DNA from: an uncultured Pelagibacteraceae bacterium
GTDB taxonomy: Bacteria; Pseudomonadota; Alphaproteobacteria; Pelagibacterales; Pelagibacteraceae
DNA: 64,000 nucleotides
Direction of reading: 5' to 3'
NCBI GenBank assembly: GCA_902539445.1
Contig: CACBIY010000005.1
Span: 20,153 to 84,152 of the forward strand
Every line of letters begins with the position of its first letter. Position 1 is the first letter of the stretch. The position numbers and the translations under genes are program-made. The notes under the pieces are model-generated. The model saw only the letters and a program-made list of their open reading frames with translations. It searched no databases and was not told the DNA's origin. Shown here piece by piece: positions 9,111 through 21,324 of the stretch.

Positions 9111-10487
9111 TCGTTTTTGAACTTCCTCTTTTCCTAATGATAAAATTATATCATAAATACCAGGTCCGAACTTCGAGCCTGTTAAAGCAATCCTTAATGG
9201 TTGTCCAACTCCTTTAAAATTTGTGTTATGAGATTTTATAAGCTCATTTACTATTGGTTCTAAAATTTCTCGAGAAGGCTGATCTATTTTTTCAAATCGA
9301 TCATTAAAGTCAGAAATTACTTTTCTTGCTTTATCATCAATTAATTTAAGATCATCCTTATTAAAATCGACCTCATCTTTTATAATATATTGACCATTAT
9401 TAAATATATCCTCTAAAGTTTTTGCTTTATTTTTCAAGAAAGCAAGAGATTTTTTAATCTTATCTTTTTTATCTGATTGAATTTCACTTTTATATAATTT
9501 GCAATATTCAGTTAATTGAGTGAATAAATCATTTTCATTAATATTCTTAATATAATGTTCGTTCATTGATAAAATTCTACTCATATCAAGTTTAGAGGGA
9601 GATTTTCCGATACCTTCTAAATTAAAAAATTTTATACTTTCCTCCAATGTAAATATTTCCTTATCTTTGTAAGACCAGCCTAGTCTTAAAAGGTAATTTC
9701 GAAGGGCATCTGGCATTATGCCTATTTTGGAATAATCATCTAATGTAGACGCCTGATCTCGTTTTGATAGTTTCTTACCTTCTATTGTATGTATCAATGG
9801 TATGTGAGCAAATGATGGTAATTCCCATTTCATAGCTTGATAAATTTGTATTTGTTTGAAGGTGTTTATTTTATGATCGTCACCTCTAATAATATGTGTC
9901 ATGTTCATTTGGTGATCGTCCACGGATGCTGATAAATTATATGTAGGAGTCCCATCATTTCTCAAGATTATAAAGTCTTCTATTGTATTATTGTCAATCT
10001 CAACATCACCTTGAACTAAATCTTTCAATATTGATGTTCCATCAATCTTACTTTTAAATCTAATAACAGGTTTAATATCTTTAGGTGCATCAGATTCTTT
10101 TTTATCTCTCCATTTTCTATCGTAGATATAAGGAATCTTTTTTTGTCTAGCTCTTTTTTTTTGTTCTTCTATTTCTTCACTTGAACAATAACATTTATAT
10201 GCATGACCATTTTTAAGTAGCTCATTTGCAACTTTAATGTGGTCATCTAATTTTTTTGATTGAATATATTCTTCCCCATCATAGTTGATGCCAATCCATT
10301 TAAGCGATTGTATTATTTGATCTTTGAATTCATCTTTAGATCTTTCTTTATCTGTATCTTCCACCCTTAAATAAAATTTGCCATTATGATTTTTGGAGTA
10401 TAACCAATTAAATAAAGCTGTTCTAACACCACCAATATGCAATGCACCAGTAGGTGAGGGAGCAAATCTAGTTGCTACTTTTTTCAT
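9090..10487 (-). CDS. gltX: Glutamate--tRNA ligase
   Basis: Class I aminoacyl-tRNA synthetase charging tRNA-Glu. The class I HIGH-type motif is HIGG at residues 17-20 (RFAPSPTGALHIGGVRTALFNW) and the KMSKS-type motif is KKLSKRD (about 240). The length of 465 residues is typical. It converges on lpxB with a 21-base overlap and lies 22 bases downstream of lexA on the same strand. Discriminating or non-discriminating charging of tRNA-Gln cannot be told from this sequence by eye. Confidence 0.95.
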   Translation of the reverse strand: MKKVATRFAPSPTGALHIGGVRTALFNWLYSKNHNGKFYLRVEDTDKERSKDEFKDQIIQSLKWIGINYDGEEYIQSKKLDDHIKVANELLKNGHAYKCYCSSEEIEEQKKRARQKKIPYIYDRKWRDKKESDAPKDIKPVIRFKSKIDGTSILKDLVQGDVEIDNNTIEDFIILRNDGTPTYNLSASVDDHQMNMTHIIRGDDHKINTFKQIQIYQAMKWELPSFAHIPLIHTIEGKKLSKRDQASTLDDYSKIGIMPDALRNYLLRLGWSYKDKEIFTLEESIKFFNLEGIGKSPSKLDMSRILSMNEHYIKNINENDLFTQLTEYCKLYKSEIQSDKKDKIKKSLAFLKNKAKTLEDIFNNGQYIIKDEVDFNKDDLKLIDDKARKVISDFNDRFEKIDQPSREILEPIVNELIKSHNTNFKGVGQPLRIALTGSKFGPGIYDIILSLGKEEVQKRLRAKIA

Positions 10488-10509
10488 TAAAATGGTTTAG
10501 ACTATTTTT

Positions 10510-11187
10510 TTAGAAGTTTCTATATAAAGATACTAATACACCCTGAACTTTTACTCTATCAGGTCCAAATATTTTAGTTTCGTAATTTTTGTTGGCACTT
10601 TCTAAAGCAACAACTTTACCTTTTTTCCTAATTCTTTTTAACATTGCTTCATGCTCATCAATTAGAGCAACAACAATTTTTCCATTATCAGCTGTATCTG
10701 TTCTTTTAATAATTACTGTATCACCTTCATGAATTCCAGCTTCAATCATCGAGTCCCCTTGAACTTTTAAACCAAAATAATCTCCATTTTTCTCTAAATT
10801 ACTTGGCAAAGGTATTCTTGAAACCTCATTTTGAATAGCTTCAACAGGTGTTCCAGCAGCAATTTTTCCTAAAACTGGTACCTCAGCATCATCTGATGAT
10901 AAATTTTCCTCATCTAAACCACCTTTAATAACACTTGGTGAAAAACTGTTATAAATGTCATTTGCAGAAGCCGTTTCTGGCAATTTAATTACTTCTAATG
11001 CTCTTGCTTTATGAGCAAGTCTTTTAATAAAACCTCTCTCCTCTAATGCACTTATAAGTCTATGAATTCCAGACTTAGATTTAAGGTTTAATGAAGCTTT
11101 CATTTCTTCATAAGATGGAGATACACCCGAGCTTCTCAACTTCTTGTTGATAAATAAGAGCAGGTTTTTTTGTTTTTTTGTTAGCAT
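10510..11187 (-). CDS. lexA: LexA repressor (SOS response)
   Basis: Represses SOS genes and self-cleaves when RecA filaments form. The 225-residue protein has an N-terminal winged helix (about residues 1-65: [16 protein letters not shown] ... [21 protein letters not shown]), the cleavage site AAG within [13 protein letters not shown] (about 108), the catalytic Ser in [11 protein letters not shown] and the catalytic Lys in AMLKRI. A GAAC-N7-GAAC box lies 24 bases before its start, so it is likely autoregulated. Alphaproteobacteria often have moaC-moeA between trpC and lexA; both are absent here. Confidence 0.96.
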   Translation of the reverse strand: MLTKKQKNLLLFINKKLRSSGVSPSYEEMKASLNLKSKSGIHRLISALEERGFIKRLAHKARALEVIKLPETASANDIYNSFSPSVIKGGLDEENLSSDDAEVPVLGKIAAGTPVEAIQNEVSRIPLPSNLEKNGDYFGLKVQGDSMIEAGIHEGDTVIIKRTDTADNGKIVVALIDEHEAMLKRIRKKGKVVALESANKNYETKIFGPDRVKVQGVLVSLYRNF

Positions 11188-11211
11188 AAGAACAAATATC
11201 GTACAAAATCT

Positions 11212-11226
11212 GTTCTACAAAAGTTC
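11212..11226 (-). promoter_or_regulatory. LexA (SOS) box of lexA
   Basis: On the minus strand the sequence reads GAAC-TTTTGTA-GAAC, an exact match to the direct-repeat LexA box known from alphaproteobacteria (GAAC-N7-GAAC). It ends 24 bases upstream of the lexA ATG, where it would block the promoter. The site and spacing are seen directly; autoregulation is inferred from the family. Confidence 0.88.
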
Positions 11227-11275
11227 TTTTCAATTCACAATAGTAAAAAAGGCAATAAAATAGGGAACTATTTGA

Positions 11276-12067
11276 CTACAGAACTGAGAAAATAGAATTA
11301 TTTTCCAAATTTTTCAAAAGTGATTCACCAATTAGAAAAGTTTTAATAGATGTTTTATTAGAGAGTTCTAATAGTTCATCTTTATTTTTAATTCCACTTT
11401 CAGAAATTAATGGACCTTTATGATTTACCAAAACATTATGAATATCAAAAGTTGTATTTATATCAGTTTTAAGAGTTTTTAAATTTCTATTATTGATACC
11501 AATTAATGCATCTTCAAATTTTAAAGCTTGTTTTGCTTCCTCAACTGTATGCACCTCAACTATAACAGACATATTTAATCTTAAAGCTTCCTCATATAAC
11601 TCATTTGCAAGGCCTTCACTTACACCAGCTAATATAATTAATATTGCATCTGCTCCATAACTTTTCGCTAATGGAATTTGAAATTTGTCTACAAAAAAGT
11701 CCTTACAAAGAATTGGTAAATTAATATTCTGTTTAATTTCACTTATATGTTTCAAATCTCCTAAAAAAAAATCTTCTTCAGTTAAAACAGACAAACAAGT
11801 AGCTTTATTATCATTATATATACTAGCTATTTTTACAGGATCATAATCATTTATGATTACACCTGCAGAAGGACTAGCTTTTTTGATCTCGGCAATAATT
11901 GAAAATTTATTTTCCTTTATATTTTTTTCAATATTTTCTTTAAAATTAATAAACGTTTTATTTTTCTCTATTAATTCATTTAATGAGCCTATTGAAATAT
12001 TTTTTTTAGAATTTTCTATTTTTTTTATTTTCTTTTTAATTATTTTTTCGAGAACATTTTCAGGCAT
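11276..12067 (-). CDS. trpC: Indole-3-glycerol phosphate synthase
   Basis: Fourth step of tryptophan synthesis, ring closure of CdRP. The 263-residue TIM barrel shows IAEIKKASPSAGVI (about residues 59-72), ILCKDFFVDKFQI, GADAILIILAG, IGINNRNLKTLKTD and ISESGIK (about 221). It has no fused TrpF domain. It overlaps trpD by eight bases and ends the ppiD-trpE-trpG-trpD-trpC gene string. About 90 bases separate it from lexA. Confidence 0.95.
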   Translation of the reverse strand: MPENVLEKIIKKKIKKIENSKKNISIGSLNELIEKNKTFINFKENIEKNIKENKFSIIAEIKKASPSAGVIINDYDPVKIASIYNDNKATCLSVLTEEDFFLGDLKHISEIKQNINLPILCKDFFVDKFQIPLAKSYGADAILIILAGVSEGLANELYEEALRLNMSVIVEVHTVEEAKQALKFEDALIGINNRNLKTLKTDINTTFDIHNVLVNHKGPLISESGIKNKDELLELSNKTSIKTFLIGESLLKNLENNSIFSVL

Positions 12068-13052
12068 TTTGAATTGTCTCTAAATGTTTGATAACTTCAT
12101 TTGATAAAATATGCTCTCTTGCATTTTTATATGCTTCGGTAAAATCTTCGTATGTTTCATTAACAATCAATCCTGCCGCAGCATTTAAACATACTGCTTT
12201 AGAAAAATCATTATCTTCACCTTTAAATATTTCAATTATTTTTTTAGCATTAAATTTTGCATCATCACCAACAAGATTTTCAAATTTATCTGCATTTATA
12301 TTTAATTCTTTTGGATCAATAACGATTTCCGATATAATGTTGTTTTTTAATTGAATAACATTTGTTTTAGCGTAGGGTGAAATTTCATCTAAACCATCTT
12401 CACTATTGACGATCCATGCAAATTTAATATCTAAACTTTTTAAAGCGTTAGCAAATATATTTAATAACTTTTTTTCAAAAACACCAACAACTTGCCTTTT
12501 AACTAAAGCTGGATTACTTAAAGGACCAATCATATTAAAAATTGTTCTTTTACCAATTTTTTTTCTTGTAGGTCCAACGTATTTCATTGCACTATGGTAA
12601 TTTGGTGCAAACATAAAACCAAAATTATTTTTTTTAATTTGTAACTCAATATCATTTGGTTCTAAATTAATTTTAATATTTAATGCCTCTAAAACATCTC
12701 CAGATCCACATTTAGAAGATACCGCTTTATTTCCATGTTTTGCTACTTTAACACCCATGCTCGCAAGTAATAACGCAGAAGCAGTTGAAATATTGAGTGT
12801 ATTCATTCCATCACCACCTGTACCACATGTATCGACGCAATTTTGTACATTAACTCTTTTTGATTTATTTCTTAGAACGTAAACACCCCCTGCAATCTCA
12901 GTTGATATTTCACCTTTAGCGGATAAAAGTGTTAAAAAATCATATATTTCCTGTTCATTTACCTTACCCTCCATTAATAATTCAAAAGCTGTCTTACTTT
13001 CCTCAAAAGAGAGGTCCTCCTTATTTCTAATCTTATCTATGAATTGTCTCAT
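12060..13052 (-). CDS. trpD: Anthranilate phosphoribosyltransferase
   Basis: Adds phosphoribose from PRPP to anthranilate. The 330-residue protein carries the PRPP-binding motif VDTCGTGGDGMNTLNIST (about residues 78-95), KHGNKAVSSKCGSGDVLE and the GPLSNPA loop. It overlaps trpC by eight bases and follows trpG by five. It is a separate monofunctional protein, not fused to TrpG. Confidence 0.96.
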   Translation of the reverse strand: MRQFIDKIRNKEDLSFEESKTAFELLMEGKVNEQEIYDFLTLLSAKGEISTEIAGGVYVLRNKSKRVNVQNCVDTCGTGGDGMNTLNISTASALLLASMGVKVAKHGNKAVSSKCGSGDVLEALNIKINLEPNDIELQIKKNNFGFMFAPNYHSAMKYVGPTRKKIGKRTIFNMIGPLSNPALVKRQVVGVFEKKLLNIFANALKSLDIKFAWIVNSEDGLDEISPYAKTNVIQLKNNIISEIVIDPKELNINADKFENLVGDDAKFNAKKIIEIFKGEDNDFSKAVCLNAAAGLIVNETYEDFTEAYKNAREHILSNEVIKHLETIQNA

Positions 13053-13057
13053 TAATT

Positions 13058-13627
13058 TTAAATTCTAATAAAATTTTTTAAAATTTTAATACCTAATTTA
13101 GTTTTAATACTTTCAGGGTGAAATTGCACTCCATGGACAGCATATTTTTTATGCTGAACACCCATAATTAAACCATCTTTGCTTTCAGCTGTGATTTCAA
13201 GATGTTTTGATAGTGTTTTTTTATCAATAATTAAGCTGTGATACCGTGTTGCCTCAAATGATTTTGGAAGATTTTTTAAAATTCCCAATTTTTTTGATAT
13301 AATTTTACTTGTTTTACCATGCATTAGCTTTTTAGCTTGAATAATTTTAGAACCAAATACTTGTCCTATAATTTGGTGACCAAGACAAACACCAAGAATT
13401 GGAATTTTTTTATGTAAAGATTTTACAATTTTTAAACAATTACCTGATTGATCAGGATTACCTGGACCTGGTGAGATTACGATTTTATTATATTTTCTTT
13501 TTAATATTTCATTAGATGTGATCTGATCATTTCTTATTACATCTACCTTAACTTTTAATGAAGATAAGTAATGATAAAGATTAAAAGTGAAACTATCGTA
13601 ATTATCTATTAGAATTATTTTTTTCAT
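13058..13627 (-). CDS. trpG: Anthranilate synthase, glutamine amidotransferase subunit
   Basis: Supplies ammonia from glutamine to TrpE. It is a class I amidotransferase of 189 residues with IDNYDSFTFNLYHYL at the N-terminus, SPGPGNPDQSG (oxyanion loop), the nucleophile Cys in ILGVCLGHQIIG (about residue 80) and the catalytic His-Glu in VQFHPESI (about 170). It overlaps trpE by four bases. In enteric bacteria a homologue can also serve PabB. Confidence 0.94.
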   Translation of the reverse strand: MKKIILIDNYDSFTFNLYHYLSSLKVKVDVIRNDQITSNEILKRKYNKIVISPGPGNPDQSGNCLKIVKSLHKKIPILGVCLGHQIIGQVFGSKIIQAKKLMHGKTSKIISKKLGILKNLPKSFEATRYHSLIIDKKTLSKHLEITAESKDGLIMGVQHKKYAVHGVQFHPESIKTKLGIKILKNFIRI

Positions 13628-15084
13628 TTTAAAGCGTTAATTAAAGCTTTTGCTTTATTTACAGTTTCCTCATATTCTTTCAGAGGTTTACTATCAGCAA
13701 CAATTCCAGCGCCAGCTTGAACATAAAATTTATTTTTTTTAGCAACAGCCGTTCTTAAAGCTATACATGTATCAAATTCTCCGTTTGCTGAAAAATAACC
13801 AATTCCACCAGCATAAACTTTTCTCTTGGTTGTTTCTAATTCATCGATTATTTCCATAGCTCTAATTTTTGGGGCTCCGGAAACAGTTCCTGCAGGGAAA
13901 CCAGCTAGAAGTGATTTAAACTTAGAAAATTTTTTATTATACTCACCGATTACGTTTGATACTATGTGCATTACATGAGAATATCTCTCAATAATAAAGC
14001 TTTCAGTGACTTTTACTGTATTAATCTTTGAAACTTTACCGGCGTCATTTCTTCCTAAATCTAATAACATTAAGTGCTCTGAAAGTTCCTTTTTATCATT
14101 AAGTAGATCTTTTTCATAAAAACGATCCTCTTTCAAAGTTTTGCCTCTTGGCCTTGTTCCAGCAATTGGTCTTACAGTAATTTTATTATCCCTTAGTCTT
14201 ACTAGTATTTCTGGGCTTGCACCAATAATTTGAAAGTCACTAAAATTGAAATAAAACATGAAAGGGGATGGGTTAGTCACTCTAAGTTTTTTATAAATAT
14301 CAATTGGTTTTTTTGTTAACTTTGCCTCAAATCTTTGACTTAAAACTACCTGAAATATATCTCCCACTTTTATATATTTTTTTGCTTTATCAACCATTCG
14401 TAAAAATCTATTTTTTGAGGTATTCGATTTAACTTTAATATTTTTTGGTTTTGATTGTGACTTATTAATTATATTCTTAATTGATGATTGAATTAGTAAT
14501 CTAAAAAGATCTGACCTTACCTCATCATATTTTTTTTCATAATCTCTTATCTTTTCGTCTTTATAGATATTTCTAATATAAAAAATCTCTTTTTTTAAAT
14601 TATCGTGAATAATTAGTGTTCTTGGTCGCAGAAGTCTTACATCAGGAATATTTAGATCATCCTTACAATTATTGGGGATTTTCTCTATATATCTTATAGA
14701 ATCATATGAGAAATATCCTGAAATTAAAGAACAAAGTTTTGGTAAATTTTTGGGAGTTTCAAATTTAAATTCTTCAATAATTTTCTCAATCAAATTTTCA
14801 GGTTTATCTTTAAGTTTAATTTTCTTTTTATTTTTAATTAAATAAGAAATTTTATTTCTGAATTCCCATATCTTGTCAGGATTTTTACCAAATATAGTGT
14901 ATCTTCCTTTGATTTTTCCTTTCTCTACCGACTCAAATATAAAGCTATTTTTTTCACTTAAAAAATTATCTATTAAATTTAAAATCTCCTCATCGTCTTG
15001 AATTTTTTTTGAAGTATATATGATTTGATTTTTATTGCTTCTATGTCGAAACTTAAAATCTTTGAAGCTTCGATTTATGTTCAT
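13624..15084 (-). CDS. trpE: Anthranilate synthase component I
   Basis: Converts chorismate and ammonia to anthranilate. The 486-residue chorismate-binding enzyme has QVVLSQRFEAKL, PSPFMFYFNF, GASPEILVR, RPIAGTRPRGKT, LLDLGRNDAGKVS, HVMHIVSNV, FPAGTVSGAPKIRAMEIIDELE and the C-terminal VQAGAGIVADS block. The N-terminal feedback domain is divergent; the ..KGRYTIFG.. segment is in the expected place. The start overlaps the ppiD stop by four bases. I see no trp leader peptide, consistent with transcription from upstream of ppiD. Confidence 0.95.
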   Translation of the reverse strand: MNINRSFKDFKFRHRSNKNQIIYTSKKIQDDEEILNLIDNFLSEKNSFIFESVEKGKIKGRYTIFGKNPDKIWEFRNKISYLIKNKKKIKLKDKPENLIEKIIEEFKFETPKNLPKLCSLISGYFSYDSIRYIEKIPNNCKDDLNIPDVRLLRPRTLIIHDNLKKEIFYIRNIYKDEKIRDYEKKYDEVRSDLFRLLIQSSIKNIINKSQSKPKNIKVKSNTSKNRFLRMVDKAKKYIKVGDIFQVVLSQRFEAKLTKKPIDIYKKLRVTNPSPFMFYFNFSDFQIIGASPEILVRLRDNKITVRPIAGTRPRGKTLKEDRFYEKDLLNDKKELSEHLMLLDLGRNDAGKVSKINTVKVTESFIIERYSHVMHIVSNVIGEYNKKFSKFKSLLAGFPAGTVSGAPKIRAMEIIDELETTKRKVYAGGIGYFSANGEFDTCIALRTAVAKKNKFYVQAGAGIVADSKPLKEYEETVNKAKALINALK

Positions 15085-16496
15085 TGAAAGAAATTTTTAA
15101 CTCGTTCTATTGTTTTTTGATTTAAATTAACATCATATCTGCTGTTTAGATAAAGATCATATGATTTTAACATATTATTTTTTAGATTTGAATTTTGTTT
15201 ATTCGTATATTCATTCATCTTATCATTATTTTCCATTGTCTGATTTCGAAAGTTCTTTATTTTAGCTAAATAAATATTGCTCATCTCATCATTTATAAGA
15301 GTAAAAGAATTTATGGGTAATGAGTAAAGAAGTTCAACAGCTTTAATATCAAATTTTTTATTATCTTTGATAGAATTTAATAATAAATTTTCAATTTTCT
15401 TATTTCCCATCTCTACAAAATCTTCATTTTTAAAATTTTTTTCGTCAATTTTTTTTATTAAATTCTTGTTGTATTCATACTTATTTTTTTCAAAAATAAG
15501 TCCTAAGATCTCTTCTCTGAGAACAGGATCATTCACGTTAGGAGAACGTTTTTCTGACTTAATTATTTTGTAAAGAATATAATCATCTTTAAATTCAATG
15601 ATATCAAATTCATTATTTCTTGCTTCAAATATCTTTTTTTCTATATCGCTTTTATCATAAGTAAATCTGAAATCTTTGATTTTCTTAGACTTTAAATTAA
15701 AGTTTGTAACGATGTTTTCAAAAGGAAGTTCATTCGAGATATCAATTTCTATTTGGTCAATTTTATCAAAAAAGGTCTGATTAAATTCATCTACACCAAC
15801 TAAATTTTTGGGATTTATTATGGAATAATCAAAATCAATATATTCTACTTTTAAGTCATTCTTATTTTCATCTAGAAATTTTTTTATATCGTTATCTGTA
15901 AAACTATCTTTCTTTTTATAAAATTGATTTAAATTTATATAATCTACCTCTAATTTTCTATTTTCATCCTGATAGAGTTTTTTTACTAAAAATTTTGGAG
16001 AAACAGTTCCAGCACCTACAAAACTGAATAAGTTTTTTTGTAATTCTCGATTTTTTAGTCTTAATTCAAATTGAGGTGCAGATTGATTGTTTTCAAGTAA
16101 AAATTTTTCATATTTAAGTCTTTCGAAACTTCCTTGTTCGTTTAGAAAATTTTTATTTTTTTTTATCATTTTGAGTAATGTTTCTTTCGAAATAATTAAA
16201 TCATACTCTTCAATTTCTAAATCTAAAATTTTTGTCGAAATCAATCCGGATAATAATTCTTCAATTATATTATCATTTAAATTTTCTCTTATTGTATCCT
16301 GAGGAATTCCAGAATTATTTAAGTAATCAATAAATTCTTCTGTAGAAATATTTGTCTCGTTTATTTTTACAATTGAATTTGTATTTCCACTGCTGAACAT
16401 GCTGCCCATACCCCAAAATACAAAAGGAATAATCATTATAAAAACTAATATCCCAGCAAACTTTGTTTTAGCAAAATTTCTAAATGCACCTATCAT
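15081..16496 (-). CDS. ppiD: PpiD-like membrane-anchored periplasmic folding factor (SurA_N domain), reduced
   Basis: The 471-residue protein has the PpiD layout at its N-terminus: a short cytoplasmic MIGAFRNFAKTKFAG, one membrane anchor (about residues 14-33), then a SurA_N-type chaperone domain with VKINETNISTEEFIDYLN. E. coli PpiD has about 620 residues and a parvulin domain. Here the middle (about 200-330) shows no clear parvulin core, so it may be a chaperone without isomerase activity. The position upstream of trpE and divergent from tpiA is the conserved alphaproteobacterial location. Confidence 0.78.
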   Translation of the reverse strand: MIGAFRNFAKTKFAGILVFIMIIPFVFWGMGSMFSSGNTNSIVKINETNISTEEFIDYLNNSGIPQDTIRENLNDNIIEELLSGLISTKILDLEIEEYDLIISKETLLKMIKKNKNFLNEQGSFERLKYEKFLLENNQSAPQFELRLKNRELQKNLFSFVGAGTVSPKFLVKKLYQDENRKLEVDYINLNQFYKKKDSFTDNDIKKFLDENKNDLKVEYIDFDYSIINPKNLVGVDEFNQTFFDKIDQIEIDISNELPFENIVTNFNLKSKKIKDFRFTYDKSDIEKKIFEARNNEFDIIEFKDDYILYKIIKSEKRSPNVNDPVLREEILGLIFEKNKYEYNKNLIKKIDEKNFKNEDFVEMGNKKIENLLLNSIKDNKKFDIKAVELLYSLPINSFTLINDEMSNIYLAKIKNFRNQTMENNDKMNEYTNKQNSNLKNNMLKSYDLYLNSRYDVNLNQKTIERVKNFFQ

Positions 16497-16567
16497 TACT
16501 ATATAAATTTATTGATCTATAAAAAGCAAACCTATAGATTAAATTTTAGTATAAGACAAATAAATAT

Positions 16568-17290
16568 ATGTATTTTATTGCTAATTGGAAAATGTTTGGT
16601 GGATTGAGAACATTAAATTCACTAAAAAAAGTAATCAAATTTCTAAAAATTTTTAAAAAATCCAAAAAAATTAAAATTATTTATTGCCCACCCAATACAT
16701 TAATTCGTTCAATGTCTAAAAAAGTTATAAATTCTAAAATTCAAGTTGGTGCTCAGAATTGTCATGAAAGCCTTACTTACGGTGCTTCAACTGGTTCCAT
16801 AAATCCTACGATGTTAAAAAATGTTGGGGCCAAATATGTTATTTTAGGACATTCAGAAAACCGCGAGTCTGGTGAAACGGATAAATTAATTAATGCCAAG
16901 ATTAGAGCAGCAACTCAAGTAGGTTTAAAGGTTATTTTTTGTATAGGTGAGACCTTGAGTCAAAAAAGGAAAAAAATTACCAAAAAAATTTTATCTAAGC
17001 AGATTAATTCTGGTTTACAAAAAATTAAGAAAAGAAAAAATATTGTAATTGCTTATGAACCTGTGTGGTCAATTGGGACAGGTCTAATTCCTAAAGCAGA
17101 TGATTTATTTAACACTATAAATTTTATAAAAAAAAAAGCTCGAAATATCAAAGTATTATATGGGGGTTCAGTAAATCCAAAAAATATGAATGAATTAAAA
17201 TTAATAAATAATATTGATGGATTTCTAATAGGAGGAGCCTCTCAAGATCCCAAAAAATTCATTGATATAATTAAAAAAACGTTTAATTAA
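16568..17290 (+). CDS. tpiA: Triose-phosphate isomerase
   Basis: Interconverts DHAP and glyceraldehyde 3-phosphate. The 240-residue TIM barrel has the catalytic Lys in FIANWKMFGG (residue about 8), the catalytic His in ILGHSENR (about 93), the catalytic Glu in IAYEPVWSIGTG (about 161) and phosphate loops VLYGGSV and GFLIGGAS. The start ATG is 71 bases from the divergent ppiD start. An imperfectly understood inverted repeat (ATCTATA at 16515-16521, TATAGAT at 16533-16539) lies in the shared gap. Confidence 0.96.
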   Translation: MYFIANWKMFGGLRTLNSLKKVIKFLKIFKKSKKIKIIYCPPNTLIRSMSKKVINSKIQVGAQNCHESLTYGASTGSINPTMLKNVGAKYVILGHSENRESGETDKLINAKIRAATQVGLKVIFCIGETLSQKRKKITKKILSKQINSGLQKIKKRKNIVIAYEPVWSIGTGLIPKADDLFNTINFIKKKARNIKVLYGGSVNPKNMNELKLINNIDGFLIGGASQDPKKFIDIIKKTFN

Positions 17291-17295
17291 ATTTC

Positions 17296-17589
17296 ATGGA
17301 AAATATATTGTTAGTACTGAACATCATTCTTGCTTTAGTTCTAGTTTTATTAGTTTTAATGCAGAAATCTGAGGGTGGAGCGCTTGGAATCGGAGTTTCA
17401 CAGGAAAACATGATGTTTTCTAAAACTGCAGGAAATTTTATGACAAAAGCAACCGGTATTGTTGCAACTCTGTTTATCATATGTAGTTTAGCTTTAACGA
17501 TCGTATCTAGAGGTGATTTAACACCTTCTAACTCAGTTTTAGATCAAGTTGAAGAAGATACACCAACAATCCCAGAAAATAATAATTAA
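17296..17589 (+). CDS. secG: Protein translocase subunit SecG
   Basis: A small inner-membrane subunit of the SecYEG channel. The 97 residues contain two membrane segments (about 4-22 and 55-73), separated by the family loop VLMQKSEGGALGIGVSQENMMF with the GGALG motif. The C-terminal tail is acidic and likely disordered. It follows tpiA by five bases, the conserved tpiA-secG-pyrG order. Confidence 0.92.
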   Translation: MENILLVLNIILALVLVLLVLMQKSEGGALGIGVSQENMMFSKTAGNFMTKATGIVATLFIICSLALTIVSRGDLTPSNSVLDQVEEDTPTIPENNN

Positions 17590-17620
17590 TACTTTTCATT
17601 TACTTTTTTATTAGCTATAA

Positions 17621-20067
<2,447 letters not shown>

Positions 20068-21324
20068 GTGAGTAAAATTTCAAAAGTAAAAGCCCGACAA
20101 GTTTTTGATAGCAGAGGTAATCCGACAATAGAAGCTGAGGTTTTTGTCAAAAATCAAAGTGCAATTGCAATTTGCCCCTCAGGTGCATCGACAGGAACTT
20201 ATGAAGCTTTCGAAAAAAGAGATAAAAACAATAAAAGATACTTAGGAAAAAGTGTTCTGAATGCAATTAATTTAGTCAACACTAAAATCTCAAACATACT
20301 TAAAGGTCAAAGTGTACATAATCAAGAGAGAATAGACTCTATAATGATTAATTTAGATGGAACTAGACAAAAAACAAAGTTAGGAGCTAATTCTATATTA
20401 GCTGTATCGATGGCAGCAAAAAAACTTTCAGCAAAAATTAACAAACAACCATTGTATAAAACTTTCCTAGTAAAAAATAATTATAAATTACCTTTTCCAC
20501 TTATGAATATAATTAATGGTGGAGCACATGCTAATAATGGTTTGAGAATTCAAGAATTTATGATTAGACCAGATCGTGCAAAAAATTTTTCTGATGCGAT
20601 GAGAATTTGTTTTTTGGTGATTAAAAATTTAAGTAAGATTATTGAGAACAAAGGATTATCTACATCTGTTGGAGATGAGGGTGGATTTGCACCCATGATT
20701 AACAATAATAATCAAGCGCTAGATTTAATTGTTTCAGCTATTAAGAAGTCAGGTTTTGTAAACGGTAAAGATGTTTCAATCTGTTTGGATGTAGCTGCAA
20801 ATGAATTATATAAAAAAAATAAGTACTCTATTCATTCTAAAAGCTATATTTCTGTAGAAAAATCTATTCAAGAATATAAAAAAATTATTAATAAATACAA
20901 AATTAAATCAATCGAAGATCCTTTCGCAGAGAATGATTGGATTTCATGGAGCAAGTTAATGAAATCTCTTCAAAAAGTGCAGATTGTGGGTGATGATCTT
21001 TATGTCACCAATATTGAGCGGCTTAAGAAAGGATTTTTGAATTTATCATCAAATGCAATTTTAATTAAACTTAATCAAATCGGCACTGTTTCAGAGACTT
21101 TAGATGTAATTAGATTTGCTCAAACTATAGGATTTAAAACAATCATTTCGCATAGATCTGGCGATAGTGAAGATACATTTATTGCTGATCTAGCTGTGGG
21201 TACTAATTCAAATCAAATTAAAACAGGATCTTTAGCTAGATCAGAAAGAATTGCTAAATATAACCAATTATTACGTATAGAAGAAGAACTTGGAAAAAAA
21301 GCTAGAATGAATAAGATTCATTAA
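20068..21324 (+). CDS. eno: Enolase
   Basis: Interconverts 2-phosphoglycerate and PEP. The 418-residue protein starts at GTG 20068, immediately after the kdsA stop. This start gives the canonical opening SKISKVKARQVFDSRGNPTIEAEV. Other signatures are the loop GASTGTYEA, IINGGAHANNGL, SVGDEGGFAP, the catalytic SIEDPFAENDW, and LIKLNQIGTVSETL and SHRSGDSEDTFIADLAV. It overlaps the ftsB-like gene by one base. Confidence 0.97.
   Translation: MSKISKVKARQVFDSRGNPTIEAEVFVKNQSAIAICPSGASTGTYEAFEKRDKNNKRYLGKSVLNAINLVNTKISNILKGQSVHNQERIDSIMINLDGTRQKTKLGANSILAVSMAAKKLSAKINKQPLYKTFLVKNNYKLPFPLMNIINGGAHANNGLRIQEFMIRPDRAKNFSDAMRICFLVIKNLSKIIENKGLSTSVGDEGGFAPMINNNNQALDLIVSAIKKSGFVNGKDVSICLDVAANELYKKNKYSIHSKSYISVEKSIQEYKKIINKYKIKSIEDPFAENDWISWSKLMKSLQKVQIVGDDLYVTNIERLKKGFLNLSSNAILIKLNQIGTVSETLDVIRFAQTIGFKTIISHRSGDSEDTFIADLAVGTNSNQIKTGSLARSERIAKYNQLLRIEEELGKKARMNKIH

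Noticed and set aside
16515..16539. ATCTATA / TATAGAT inverted repeat in the ppiD-tpiA gap
   Set aside because: Seven-base arms of only AT-rich sequence in such DNA are expected by chance; not enough for an operator call.
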